Source of the DNA: Pantoea eucalypti
Lineage (GTDB): Bacteria > Pseudomonadota > Gammaproteobacteria > Enterobacterales > Enterobacteriaceae
Reading direction: 5' to 3'
Length of the DNA stretch: 64,000 nt
NCBI RefSeq assembly: GCF_009646115.1
Contig: NZ_CP045720.1
Coordinates: 1,612,001-1,676,000, forward strand
Below the pieces are notes generated by a model that saw nothing but the letters and a program-made list of their open reading frames with translations, was not told the origin of the DNA and searched no databases. A program made the translations under genes and the position numbers. Every line of letters starts with the position of its first letter. Position 1 is the first letter of the stretch. Below, piece by piece: positions 56,476 through 64,000 of this stretch.

Positions 56476-56541
56476 GGTGTTAAGAATTCCCTGGTGTAAC
56501 GAATGAGTTTTTTACCCGGCCTTCCCGCCGGGTATTTTTTT
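56476..56541 (+). ncRNA. dsrA: DsrA-like small regulatory RNA (short form)
   Basis: CCTGGTGTAACGAAT (56490-56504) is identical to the rpoS-pairing segment of E. coli DsrA and, as there, is followed by a T run. A terminator comes at once: ACCCGGC, loop CTTCCC, GCCGGGT, then TTTTTTT-rich sequence (56534-56541). E. coli dsrA lies in this same rcsA-dsrB-yodD neighbourhood. The middle stem-loop of E. coli DsrA appears to be absent, giving about 66 nt rather than 87. The 5' end is estimated from a possible -10 (TAATCT, 56465). Expected to act with Hfq on rpoS mRNA. Confidence 0.75.
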
Positions 56542-56566
56542 GAAATCGATTTCAGCCATCAAATTC

Positions 56567-56785
56567 TCAGGCGCGATAATTCGAAATGTCGATCTCAAAC
56601 GCCTCTGCCAGTTCGGTGTAGGAGTGAAAAACCCGGCCTTCAACTTCCAGCCGTGGCTGCTGGTCCTGATCCATATACTCCCGAATCTCTCCAGACGTTC
56701 TGGCCTGAATAGCCGTTAGTAAACCCTCGATATCAACCTGTAAATCTGACGGCTGACCCTCGCTGTGCTGCATTTCGTCTTTCAT
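56567..56785 (-). CDS. yodD: YodD, small stress-associated protein
   Basis: 72 residues. VDIEGLLTAIQARTSGEIRE and the end VEGRVFHSYTELAEAFEIDI match E. coli YodD (75 residues). It is a peroxide/acid stress protein of unknown mechanism in E. coli. Its position between the DsrA-like RNA and dsrB is syntenic. A minus-strand terminator lies 80 bp upstream of its start, so it needs its own promoter. Confidence 0.88.
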   Translation of the reverse strand: MKDEMQHSEGQPSDLQVDIEGLLTAIQARTSGEIREYMDQDQQPRLEVEGRVFHSYTELAEAFEIDISNYRA

Positions 56786-56862
56786 TTTCTGACTCCTGAG
56801 AGCAAACAGAATATTGAGTATAGAACCTGATGCAGAAAGGCGGGCGTGGGCAAATTTCAGGC

Positions 56863-56937
56863 AAAAAAAAGCCCGCGCTGCGCGGGCAAAATCCTTGTTA
56901 CTTGCATGTTGGCTGTACCTATTGGGGTGGTGCAGTC
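56863..56937 (-). ncRNA. Candidate small RNA, about 75 nt
   Basis: On the minus strand a perfect GCCCGCG/CGCGGGC hairpin (56871-56887) with an 8-T tract forms a strong terminator, but no minus-strand gene ends here. A TATACA -10 at 56945-56950 (CCTATACAC) lies at the right distance for a transcript starting near 56937. The body contains an unpaired CACCACCCC stretch that could serve as a seed. No known family was recognised. Confidence 0.45.
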
Positions 56938-57101
56938 AGGGAAGTGTATAGGCGAGGCGCGTAAGAAATCTTGCGGTAAAACGTTAAGATACTGCAAAAC
57001 TTTATCCTTACTCAGATTTACCTGACTTTATGTCCTGACAGAGCATATTCAGCTATAGTTGATAATAAAGCTGATTTTTATCAATACCTAAAGGAATGGT
57101 C

Positions 57102-57260
57102 ATGGACATTTTACGAATTATTATCGCGATATTGTTGCCACCACTGGGCGTGTTTATGCAGGTTGGTTTTGGCGGCGCATTCTGGCTGAACATCCTGCTG
57201 ACGATCTGTGGTTATATCCCGGGCATCATTCACGCCGTCTGGGTTATTGCCCGCCGGTAA
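57102..57260 (+). CDS. YqaE/Pmp3 family membrane peptide
   Basis: 52 residues, almost entirely two membrane helices: [21 protein letters not shown] and [20 protein letters not shown]. The PPLGVF and GYIPGIIHA motifs are the Pmp3/YqaE signature. Such peptides respond to salt and membrane stress. AAGGAAT upstream. It lies just before dsrB on the same strand. Confidence 0.88.
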   Translation: MDILRIIIAILLPPLGVFMQVGFGGAFWLNILLTICGYIPGIIHAVWVIARR

Positions 57261-57322
57261 CGCGCTGCATTGGCACGGTTCTTCGTTTAGACTGTATTCA
57301 GGATATTATCTGGAGAACCGAA

Positions 57323-57517
57323 ATGAAGGTAAATGACCGCGTCAGCGTTAAAACCGATGGCGGCCCACGTCGCACAGGCAACATTCTGGCTATGGAGCCA
57401 TTCAATGAAGGCACTATGTTTTTAGTGGCGCTGGAAGATTACCCATTGGGTATCTGGTTTTTTAATGAAACAAACCAGCCGGATGGCATTTTTGTAGAGC
57501 CTTGCCAGGATGCCTGA
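57323..57517 (+). CDS. dsrB: DsrB
   Basis: 64 residues (E. coli 62). [19 protein letters not shown] and [12 protein letters not shown] are nearly identical to E. coli DsrB. Small cytoplasmic protein of unknown function, RpoS-controlled in E. coli. GGAGAACCG before the ATG. A strong bidirectional terminator follows. Confidence 0.95.
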   Translation: MKVNDRVSVKTDGGPRRTGNILAMEPFNEGTMFLVALEDYPLGIWFFNETNQPDGIFVEPCQDA

Positions 57518-57531
57518 ACCTGACGCGCAAT

Positions 57532-57571
57532 AAAAAAGCCGCGTTCCGGTATACGGAAACGCGGCTTTTTG
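57532..57571. terminator. Bidirectional terminator dsrB/MCP
   Basis: AAAAAAGCCGCGTTCCG, TATA loop region, CGGAAACGCGGCTTTTT. Long stem with A and T tracts on both sides serves dsrB (plus) and the chemoreceptor (minus). Confidence 0.93.
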
Positions 57572-57624
57572 CTGTTGTTAATCCCCCGGCAGTCGTCGCC
57601 CGCCCGGGATGACTGGCGAAGAGT

Positions 57625-59331
57625 TTAGAAGGTTTCCCAGTTATCAGTACCGGTGGCGAGCGCAGGACGTGCTGCCAGTGCCGGTGTTTTGAGTGGTGCA
57701 GCGGCGCGTGGAGCCACACCTGCGGTAGCGGGGGAGTCGTGCAGGCGGAATGCGGCTACCGCCTGTGTTAATTTACCGGCCTGATCTTCAAGCGAGGCTG
57801 CTGCGGCTGAAGCTTCTTCCACCAGAGAGGCGTTCTGCTGGGTAACGTTATCCATCTCGGTAACCGCCTGGCTCACCTGCTGAATGCCACGGCTCTGTTC
57901 ATCCGACGCTGCGGCAATCTCTGACATAATGTCGGTGACGCGACGGACTGCTTCTACAATTTCACCCATCGTGTTCCCGGCCGCGCCGACCTGATGCGAA
58001 CCGTCATTGATCAGCGTAACCGACTCCGCTATTAAAGATTCTATCTCTTTAGCAGCCTGCGCACTGCGCTGGGCCAGATTTCGCACTTCGCTCGCTACCA
58101 CCGCAAAACCACGTCCCTGTTCACCGGCCCGTGCCGCTTCAACCGCCGCGTTCAGCGCCAGAATATTGGTCTGGAACGCAATGCTATTAATGACATTGGT
58201 GATCTCAGCGATTTTCTTCGAGCTGCCGGAAATATTGGTCATGGTTTTCACGACATTATTGACCAGATCGCCTCCGCTGCGCGCTTTGCCTGAGGCATCT
58301 GCGGCGAGCTGACTGGCGTGATGCGCATTCTCGGCGTTCTGTTTCACTGTGGCGGTAAGTTGTTCCATGCTGGCTGCGGTCTGCTCCAGTGCCGCTGCCT
58401 GCTGCTCGGTACGGGATGAGAGATCGGTGTTACCGGCTGATATTTCGCTGGAACCCTGATAAATGGCCACTGCGCCTTCACGCACCGTACCCACGGTGGT
58501 CACCAGCGACTGCTGCATCAGCTGCAGATTGTGGATCAGTGTACCAATCTCACTGCGACCAAAGGGCAGGGGGGCGGAGGTCAGATCGCCCTGCGCAATA
58601 CGCTCGATACGCAGCACAGACTGACGCAGGGGGCTAATGACCACGCGGCGCAGGAACACAAAGGTCAGCAGCACCAGCACCAGTGCGGCACTGAACGCCA
58701 CAGCCATTGAGATAAAGCCGATGCGCGATTGCTGATCCGCTTCAGCGGTAATGGCATTGGCGCGGTCAGTACGAATCTTGATCGCTTTGAGTAATACCGC
58801 GTTGTACTCGTCATCCAGCTTGCGGGTAACGTCCGTCTCCTGAGCGATAATGCCCTCAAAACTGCCCTGTTTACCGGAATCGATCATCGGTATCAGGCCT
58901 TTATTGATGTAATTGTTGAAGCGGGTCTGCAGTGTGGCGTCCAGTTCAACGTCTGCTGGCGTCTTCACTACACGCGCCATATAGACCGCGAACCCCTGCT
59001 TTGCCTGTTGAATACGTTTTTCAGCGGCGGCGATATTGGCACGAAAATCGTCCATTTCACCGATACGCGCGGCGGCACCCGCCTGAATAATGGTCAGTCG
59101 CGCAGTACGCAGGTGGTTTGAACTGTTAGAAAGGCCCATACGAACCTGAATTTCGTCCGTGGCATCATCAAGTGAGTGGTTGCTTAAAATCAGAAAGTAA
59201 CTGGCGACACCAATGCAGAGTGCGAACAGCAGCAAAATGCCGCCGAAGATCAGGCTAAACAGCGGCACCAGGCGGAGATTCTGCCAGATGCCAGCGCTTT
59301 TCTGTCCATCATTATCTAATGCAGTGTTCAT
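57625..59331 (-). CDS. Methyl-accepting chemotaxis protein (Tar/Tsr-like)
   Basis: 568 residues. TM1 at about 21-48, then a TarH-type four-helix periplasmic domain with STRLTI-like residues LRTARLTIIQAG. TM2 at about 205-228, HAMP, then the signalling hairpin ([17 protein letters not shown]). It ends in NWETF, the CheR/CheB tether site, so it is a major receptor. It sits between dsrB and rcsA, which are neighbours in E. coli, and has its own sigma-28-like promoter. Confidence 0.95.
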   Translation of the reverse strand: MNTALDNDGQKSAGIWQNLRLVPLFSLIFGGILLLFALCIGVASYFLILSNHSLDDATDEIQVRMGLSNSSNHLRTARLTIIQAGAAARIGEMDDFRANIAAAEKRIQQAKQGFAVYMARVVKTPADVELDATLQTRFNNYINKGLIPMIDSGKQGSFEGIIAQETDVTRKLDDEYNAVLLKAIKIRTDRANAITAEADQQSRIGFISMAVAFSAALVLVLLTFVFLRRVVISPLRQSVLRIERIAQGDLTSAPLPFGRSEIGTLIHNLQLMQQSLVTTVGTVREGAVAIYQGSSEISAGNTDLSSRTEQQAAALEQTAASMEQLTATVKQNAENAHHASQLAADASGKARSGGDLVNNVVKTMTNISGSSKKIAEITNVINSIAFQTNILALNAAVEAARAGEQGRGFAVVASEVRNLAQRSAQAAKEIESLIAESVTLINDGSHQVGAAGNTMGEIVEAVRRVTDIMSEIAAASDEQSRGIQQVSQAVTEMDNVTQQNASLVEEASAAAASLEDQAGKLTQAVAAFRLHDSPATAGVAPRAAAPLKTPALAARPALATGTDNWETF

Positions 59332-59367
59332 ATCCTTGCTCTCTTGAGGCTGTTGTTATAAGGCATA

Positions 59368-59394
59368 ACATCGGCAAAAGAGCGAAAAAGGTTA
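59368..59394 (-). promoter_or_regulatory. Sigma-28 (FliA) promoter of the Tar-like MCP
   Basis: On the minus strand: TAACCTTT, 11 bp, GCCGATGT. Six of eight matches in each element and exact spacing; 36 bp from the start codon. Confidence 0.75.
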
Positions 59395-59429
59395 GCAGTA
59401 AGAATGAGACATGGATCGCAATTTAGTGC

Positions 59430-59456
59430 AAAAAAAAACCGGCCATACCGGCCGGT
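59430..59456 (-). terminator. Terminator of rcsA
   Basis: ACCGGCC, loop ATACC, GGCCGGT, with an 8-base T tract on the minus strand directly after. Lies 17 bp past the rcsA stop. Confidence 0.92.
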
Positions 59457-59472
59457 TCTTCAGGATTTACGA

Positions 59473-60108
59473 TCAGCGAATATTAACGTAAATACCCGAG
59501 GTCACATTATCGGTCAAACGCACCACATGATAAATAACCTGCTTATTATGGGTTTTGATTTTGCGTTTAATATTACCTTTGTGTGACGATACCGTTTTGG
59601 CCTTAATTTGCATTTTATCTGAGATCTGAATGGTATCATGACCTGACATCCACATCTTCAGCATGTTTGACTCAGTCTGGCTCAACGTTAATGGATGAAC
59701 ATCCATGCCAGAAGAGATGCGTGCAGACTGGTTAAGCTTCTTCTGCAAATAGGTGCCGAGTAAGGAGTCCAGGGTCGATGTCTTCATCGATTTTGATGTA
59801 ATAATCAGGTTCTTACGAACGTAGAGATATTCCTCAAAATGGATATTGCTAATCGCCATGAATATAAAGAACAGTGTGTCCGGATGCTGCGTAATAATAC
59901 TGCGAATACGTTCACTGGAATCTGACTCATGAATGAAACAATCTTCATTAATAAAGACGACACCAGGATTTAATTGCTCACATTTCTGCTGTAGTTGCTC
60001 AATATCGGAGACAGAAGAGATATTTTTCTTCTTAACTCCTTTTAAAGACATATAGTCTGATAATCCCAGGCGTGTGTAGTTGCAGGAATCCATAATAATA
60101 GTTGGCAT
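59473..60108 (-). CDS. rcsA: RcsA, capsule regulator
   Basis: 211 residues from ATG 60108, where the start [16 protein letters not shown] aligns with other RcsA; a Met 6 codons earlier is less likely. LuxR-type helix-turn-helix at the C-terminus: [20 protein letters not shown], then [15 protein letters not shown]. The N-terminal domain lacks a phosphorylated Asp pocket. With RcsB it activates exopolysaccharide (stewartan/amylovoran type) genes and represses flagella. Lon target in E. coli. Auto-activation is suggested by the box at 60391. Confidence 0.96.
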   Translation of the reverse strand: MPTIIMDSCNYTRLGLSDYMSLKGVKKKNISSVSDIEQLQQKCEQLNPGVVFINEDCFIHESDSSERIRSIITQHPDTLFFIFMAISNIHFEEYLYVRKNLIITSKSMKTSTLDSLLGTYLQKKLNQSARISSGMDVHPLTLSQTESNMLKMWMSGHDTIQISDKMQIKAKTVSSHKGNIKRKIKTHNKQVIYHVVRLTDNVTSGIYVNIR

Positions 60109-60732
60109 AATAGCGACCCTCACCAATTTGTTATCCGTTTAAATCAACGATGAATACGCGTTGCGGTACGAGAGAGATTTCTTAGATACTTTTTATTCTG
60201 CTCGTGCAGTTTGGCAACAGGCAACCGCCCGTAAAAGTCTTCATCCCTGACCCGTTCTGCAAAAATTTTGTGCCGCCATGACGTCACACACTCTCCGACC
60301 ATGGCGGGGGAGTGCCAGTGAAGTGTCGGAAGCAGTAAAACGCATTTTTGAGAGCTGTATCACTATCCTAGAAAACAAAGCGTTTTCTGATAGGACAATT
60401 CTCAAAAACATTTGTTTTACGAAAGTGTGAAGTCTCAACGTGCGTTGACAATGCCGGAAAAACACTTTTTTAACAAGAAAAATCACTTAAAGAATTTTTT
60501 CTTGTAAATACAGTGATTTGCCGATTTAGCCTGCACATTCACAGTCTGACCGCTTCTGTGAACCACCCAACTAAAATACGCGAAGCCCGGTTTAATAAGA
60601 ATTATTTTCAGACTCTGCGCACGTTTATCAGAATTTCCTTAGTTGCATTCTGGAAAACATGGTTCTGAAGATGCATGGATGGTTTTGTGATACTTAAGTG
60701 TCATTTTGCAAAGGTAGTTAGAAACTTAATGT
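60109..60732. other. Intergenic between fliR and rcsA
   Basis: About 620 bp, AT-rich, with no supported gene. It contains the rcsA control region including a RcsAB-like box. A long AT-rich upstream region is also usual for rcsA in E. coli (H-NS silencing). Confidence 0.55.
60391..60404 (-). promoter_or_regulatory. RcsAB box upstream of rcsA
   Basis: TGAGAATTGTCCTA on the minus strand matches the RcsAB consensus TAAGAATATTCCTA at 11 of 14 positions. It lies about 280 bp before the rcsA start. Suggests autoregulation by the RcsA-RcsB heterodimer, as in E. coli and Erwinia. Confidence 0.65.
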
Positions 60733-61518
60733 TCAGGGACGGGATAGTTCTGTCAGGAACAGGGCGAGTAAATCAAAAATTTCACCGAATAAACGTTCAC
60801 AGAACGGGGCTAGCAGGGGCATCAGCAAGCTGATGGTTAAAATTCCAACTGATAAGGTAATAGGGAAGCCAATTGCGAAGATTGATAACTGTGGTGAAAC
60901 ACGATTTAACAAACCCAGTACCAGATTTACCATGAGTAACAAAACGATTAAGGGCAGCGCTAACATCATGCCGTTAAGGAAAATTAATCCGCCCGACTTC
61001 ACCAGTGCCATGAACGCGTTGGCATTTACCGGCTCACCGCCAATCGGCAGCGTATGAAAACTGTCCACCAGCAGCGAAATCAGCCACAGATGCCCGTTAA
61101 AGGTCAGGAACAGCAGCATCGCCAGCATGTCGAGAAAACGGGCCAGCACTGGCATGTTCAGGCGGCTGCCGGGATCGAAAAAGGTGGCGAACGAGATGCC
61201 CATCTGCAAACCAATCACTTCACCGGCAAGGCGCACAGCCGCAAACGCGAACTGCATGGTGAAGCCGAGGGCAATACCTATCAGCATCTGCTGAATCAGC
61301 AGCAGAAAGCCGGGAGGTGAAAACAGCGTCACATTAACAGCCGGTAACAGCGGCATGACCAGCCAGGTGATCATCACCGCCAGACCGATTTTGACACGCT
61401 TGCTGATAGATCGTTCATTGAGGATGGGAGCAGTGGCGAATAATGCCATGATGCGCACCAGAGGCCAGAAGAACTGGCTGACCCAATGAACCAGCTGGCT
61501 GCTATCGAGAGTAATCAT
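60733..61518 (-). CDS. fliR: FliR, flagellar export gate protein
   Basis: 261 residues, about six membrane helices, with [20 protein letters not shown] typical of FliR. Part of the FliPQR export gate in the basal body. Last gene of the fli operon, with its start overlapping the fliQ stop. Confidence 0.96.
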   Translation of the reverse strand: MITLDSSQLVHWVSQFFWPLVRIMALFATAPILNERSISKRVKIGLAVMITWLVMPLLPAVNVTLFSPPGFLLLIQQMLIGIALGFTMQFAFAAVRLAGEVIGLQMGISFATFFDPGSRLNMPVLARFLDMLAMLLFLTFNGHLWLISLLVDSFHTLPIGGEPVNANAFMALVKSGGLIFLNGMMLALPLIVLLLMVNLVLGLLNRVSPQLSIFAIGFPITLSVGILTISLLMPLLAPFCERLFGEIFDLLALFLTELSRP

Positions 61519-61787
61519 CAGCCGATGATGTATGGCAGGTTAGTAAAGACGGTGCGGATATAATCCAGCAGCAGATTCAGCATCCACGGACCGGCAATGA
61601 TACCGGTGGTGGCAACGGCCAGAATCTTAGGAATAAAGGATAAGGTCTGTTCGTTGACCTGCGTCGCCGCCTGGATCAGGCTGATCAGCAGGCCACTGAC
61701 CAGGGCTGCCAGCAGCAGCGGGGCGGCCAGCATCAGGGCGACGCGCATCGCTTCCTGTCCCATTACCATTACTGATTCAGGTGTCAT
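61518..61787 (-). CDS. fliQ: FliQ, flagellar export gate protein
   Basis: 89 residues, the E. coli length, with two membrane helices and [19 protein letters not shown], the family signature. Located 26 bp after fliP. Confidence 0.97.
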   Translation of the reverse strand: MTPESVMVMGQEAMRVALMLAAPLLLAALVSGLLISLIQAATQVNEQTLSFIPKILAVATTGIIAGPWMLNLLLDYIRTVFTNLPYIIG

Positions 61788-61813
61788 ATGTTGCTCCGGT
61801 AAGAAAAGGGGGA

Positions 61814-62548
61814 TCAGGAGTAGAAGCTTTGCGCCAGTGAACCGACCAGCAGTTGCCAGCCATCGACCAGAACAAACAGCATCAGTTTAAACGGCAGCGC
61901 GATAGACGCTGGCGGGACCATCATCATTCCCAGCGCCATCAGCACACTGGCAACCACAAGATCGATGATCAGGAACGGGATAAACACGGTAAAGCCAATC
62001 TGGAACGCCGTCTTCAACTCGCTGGTGACATAGGCGGGCAACAGAATGCGCATCGGCACCGCTTCAGGGCCGGCAATTGGGGCGGTATTCGCCAGACGGG
62101 CAAACAGCGCTAAATCGGCTTCGCGGGTCTGACGCAGCATAAATTCGCGCAGTGGCTGGGCGCCTTTATCGATCGCCACATCCATGCTGATCTTGTCCTG
62201 ACTGAATGGCAGATAAGCGTCCTGATAAATTTTGTCGAACGTCGGCGCCATAATAAAGAAGGTTAGAAACAGCGACAGTCCAAGCAGCACCTGGTTAGGC
62301 GGCGCCGAGGGCGTGCCAAGGGCGTTACGCAGTAAGCCAAACACGATGATGATGCGGGTGAAACTGGTCATCATCAGCAGCACGGCCGGAATAAAGGTCA
62401 GTGCAGTGATAAAAACCAGCGTCTGAACCGGCAGGGACCAGCTCTGACCGCCGTTCTGCAGTGAGTGGCTCACCAGGCCCGGCAGCTGGGCATGGGCAAC
62501 CGGTGCCAGTAACAGCAGTGGCAGTAAAGGAAGCAGTCGACGCATCAT
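61814..62548 (-). CDS. fliP: FliP, flagellar export gate protein
   Basis: 244 residues with a signal peptide ([13 protein letters not shown]) and four further helices. [19 protein letters not shown] and [16 protein letters not shown] are diagnostic. It nucleates the FliP5Q4R1 export gate. Start overlaps the fliO stop by 4 bp. Confidence 0.97.
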   Translation of the reverse strand: MMRRLLPLLPLLLLAPVAHAQLPGLVSHSLQNGGQSWSLPVQTLVFITALTFIPAVLLMMTSFTRIIIVFGLLRNALGTPSAPPNQVLLGLSLFLTFFIMAPTFDKIYQDAYLPFSQDKISMDVAIDKGAQPLREFMLRQTREADLALFARLANTAPIAGPEAVPMRILLPAYVTSELKTAFQIGFTVFIPFLIIDLVVASVLMALGMMMVPPASIALPFKLMLFVLVDGWQLLVGSLAQSFYS

Positions 62549-62943
62549 TGTGGTTTTCCGGGACGTTTAACCAGGTTCTGTAACAGCTGACGAAAATCCT
62601 GTGGCGCACTGTTCACCGGCGTCACAGTGACCGGTTCACCCGGCGGCAGCGTGTGCAGATGGGTAACCTGCTGTGCGGTGACGCCCAGCACCAGACGGGC
62701 ATCGGCGGTATCGATAATCACCACCCGCTCACGCTGGCCCACCGATACGCTGGCGGTGAGTTTAAGCTCCTGGCTGCTGACCTTTTTCGGCGCGAAGCCG
62801 ACACGGCGTGCCAGCCAGGCGCAGGCCAGAATCAATAAGATAATTACGGCTAATACGCTGCTGACCTGAGCCAGCATAGAGCCGGTTGAGATCGCCTGAG
62901 CGTGCGGTGCAGCCGGTTGCAGCGTTTGATTCTGGCTATTCAT
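62545..62943 (-). CDS. fliO: FliO, FliP assembly factor
   Basis: 132 residues. One membrane helix (about 25-46, [20 protein letters not shown]) and a C-terminal cytoplasmic domain with [22 protein letters not shown]. It chaperones FliP ring assembly. Starts 10 bp after fliN. Confidence 0.94.
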   Translation of the reverse strand: MNSQNQTLQPAAPHAQAISTGSMLAQVSSVLAVIILLILACAWLARRVGFAPKKVSSQELKLTASVSVGQRERVVIIDTADARLVLGVTAQQVTHLHTLPPGEPVTVTPVNSAPQDFRQLLQNLVKRPGKPQ

Positions 62944-62953
62944 AATGTGACTC

Positions 62954-63361
62954 TTAGCGACTCAGACGACGCATACGTTCAGATGGGGTGATGATGTCAG
63001 TGATGCGCACGCCATATTTGTCGTTCACCACGACAACTTCACCCTGAGCGATCAGGTAGCCGTTGATCAGAATATCAAGCGGTTCACCTGCCAGGCCATC
63101 CAGCGAGACCACCGAACCCTGCGTTAAACGCAGCAGCTCTTTAATGGTCATTTTGGTGCGACCCAGTTCCACGGTGAGTTTCACCGGGATATCCATAATC
63201 AGATCGATATCCTGCAGCGATCCAGCGACGTTGCCGCTGTCGAATGATTTGAAGACGTCGTCGGTCTGCGGCGCACTGCTGCTGCCGACCTGCTCATTCA
63301 TCGCTTCAGCCCACAGATCGTCCGCAGAGATATCGTCAGACGGTTTATTACTGTCAGTCAT
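62954..63361 (-). CDS. fliN: FliN, flagellar motor switch protein
   Basis: 135 residues. An acidic, variable N-terminus is followed by the SpoA domain (IPVKLTVELGRTKMTIKELL, then GEVVVVNDKYGVRITDII). Part of the C-ring; binds CheY-P and FliH. Overlaps fliM by 8 bp. Confidence 0.97.
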   Translation of the reverse strand: MTDSNKPSDDISADDLWAEAMNEQVGSSSAPQTDDVFKSFDSGNVAGSLQDIDLIMDIPVKLTVELGRTKMTIKELLRLTQGSVVSLDGLAGEPLDILINGYLIAQGEVVVVNDKYGVRITDIITPSERMRRLSR

Positions 63362-64000
63362 GGGGCTGTTCCTCGTTCAGCGAATTCAAAATCGGGTTAA
63401 TCAGGTGTTCGACACGGAGCGCGTACTGACCATTCATCGTGCCATATTGGCTGGTTAAGACCGGGACGCTATCGACATGGGCGATAATGCGTTCCGGCTT
63501 CTCAATCGGCAGCACGTCACCGGGTTTCAGCTGCAAAATCCGTGACAGACGCAGTGAGGTTTCGGCAAAGTGCGCAATCAATTCCAGCTCAGAGTGCTGC
63601 ACCTGTTTGACCAGGTTGTCGCGCCAGTGGTTATCTTCCTGACGAGAGTTTTCGAGCGGTGGGTTCACCAGCAGCTCGCGCAGCGGTTCAATCATTGAAA
63701 ACGGGATGCAGATATTAAACTCACCCACCAGGTTACCAATCTCCACCTGGAACGGTGTGTTAACCACGATATCGTTCGGTGAAGTGGTGATGTTGGTGAA
63801 CTTTACCTGCATCTCTGAACGTACATACTCAACGTCCAGTGGATAAATGGCTTTCCATGCGTCGCTGTAACCATCCAGCGCCAGCTTCAGCATGCGGCGA
63901 ATAACGCGCTGCTCGGTATGGGTAAACTCACGGCCTTCAACTTTCGTCGGAAAACGTCCGTCGCCACCAAACAGGTTGTCGACAGCGATAAACACCAGGC
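63354..64000 (-). CDS. fliM: FliM, flagellar motor switch protein (5' end beyond window)
   Basis: The C-terminal 215 or so residues are present: the end of the CheC-like middle domain (FNICIPFSMIEPLRELL) and the SpoA domain (LPIEKPERIIAHVDSVPVL). The frame runs off the right edge, so the N-terminal CheY-binding segment is not seen (full length is normally about 330). C-ring component that sets rotation direction. Confidence 0.96.
   Translation of the reverse strand, partial: LVFIAVDNLFGGDGRFPTKVEGREFTHTEQRVIRRMLKLALDGYSDAWKAIYPLDVEYVRSEMQVKFTNITTSPNDIVVNTPFQVEIGNLVGEFNICIPFSMIEPLRELLVNPPLENSRQEDNHWRDNLVKQVQHSELELIAHFAETSLRLSRILQLKPGDVLPIEKPERIIAHVDSVPVLTSQYGTMNGQYALRVEHLINPILNSLNEEQPHD

Overview
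The window looks like enterobacterial chromosome from the family Erwiniaceae, most likely a Pantoea species. The right third keeps the order of the E. coli 43-44 min region (amn, yeeO, tRNA-Asn, mtfA, yedJ, dcm/vsr, yedI, yodC, mpgP, dsrA region, yodD, dsrB, rcsA, fliR-Q-P-O-N-M). The left two thirds carry accessory functions typical of plant-associated Erwiniaceae. All calls were made by eye from the sequence and from family knowledge; no database was searched.

Layout. 1-2220: tail of an unknown gene, an SDR oxidoreductase and a two-gene cassette of unknown function. 2221-5688: an amidase, NCS1 permease and cysteine hydrolase operon behind a near-consensus sigma-54 promoter, probably for nitrogen scavenging. 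5689-8006: a gene graveyard (EAL, BCCT and SulP remnants) around an intact MscS-type channel. 8574-12996: two chemoreceptors, one behind a clear sigma-28 promoter. 13148-14416: a P-loop kinase and a Vat-type acetyltransferase. 15092-16611: a microbial rhodopsin coupled to a Brp/Blh retinal-forming dioxygenase. 16665-28083: a full carbon-phosphorus lyase locus (phnFGHIJKLMNP and phnC-D-E1-E2) with Pho boxes in front of each half.

28037-37725: a hybrid sensor kinase and an OmpR-type regulator bracket a ribose/xylose-type ABC importer with D-lyxose isomerase, and an AraC/SDR divergent pair. 38151-41396: an adenine-type NCS2 permease followed by about 1.9 kb of gene-free DNA made of several tandem and palindromic repeat families. 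41397-54071: amn, yeeO, a periplasmic beta-propeller lactonase, tRNA-Asn, mtfA, an ASCH-domain gene, yedJ, a ribbon-helix-helix protein, divergent dcm/vsr, yedI and yodC. 54157-57517: glucosyl(mannosyl)-3-phosphoglycerate synthase and phosphatase (compatible solute synthesis), a short DsrA-like sRNA, yodD, a second sRNA candidate, a Pmp3/YqaE peptide and dsrB. 57625-64000: a third chemoreceptor with a sigma-28 promoter inserted between dsrB and rcsA, then rcsA and the flagellar export genes fliR to fliM (fliM cut by the window edge).

How it fits together: phosphorus (Pho boxes, C-P lyase), nitrogen (sigma-54 operon), osmotic (glucosylglycerate, MscS), light (rhodopsin) and motility (three MCPs, fli, RcsA) functions sit together. 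This fits life on leaf or root surfaces. The most striking items are the rhodopsin/blh pair with a DTG motif, the truncated DsrA-like RNA, the sigma-54 operon and the repeat mosaic.
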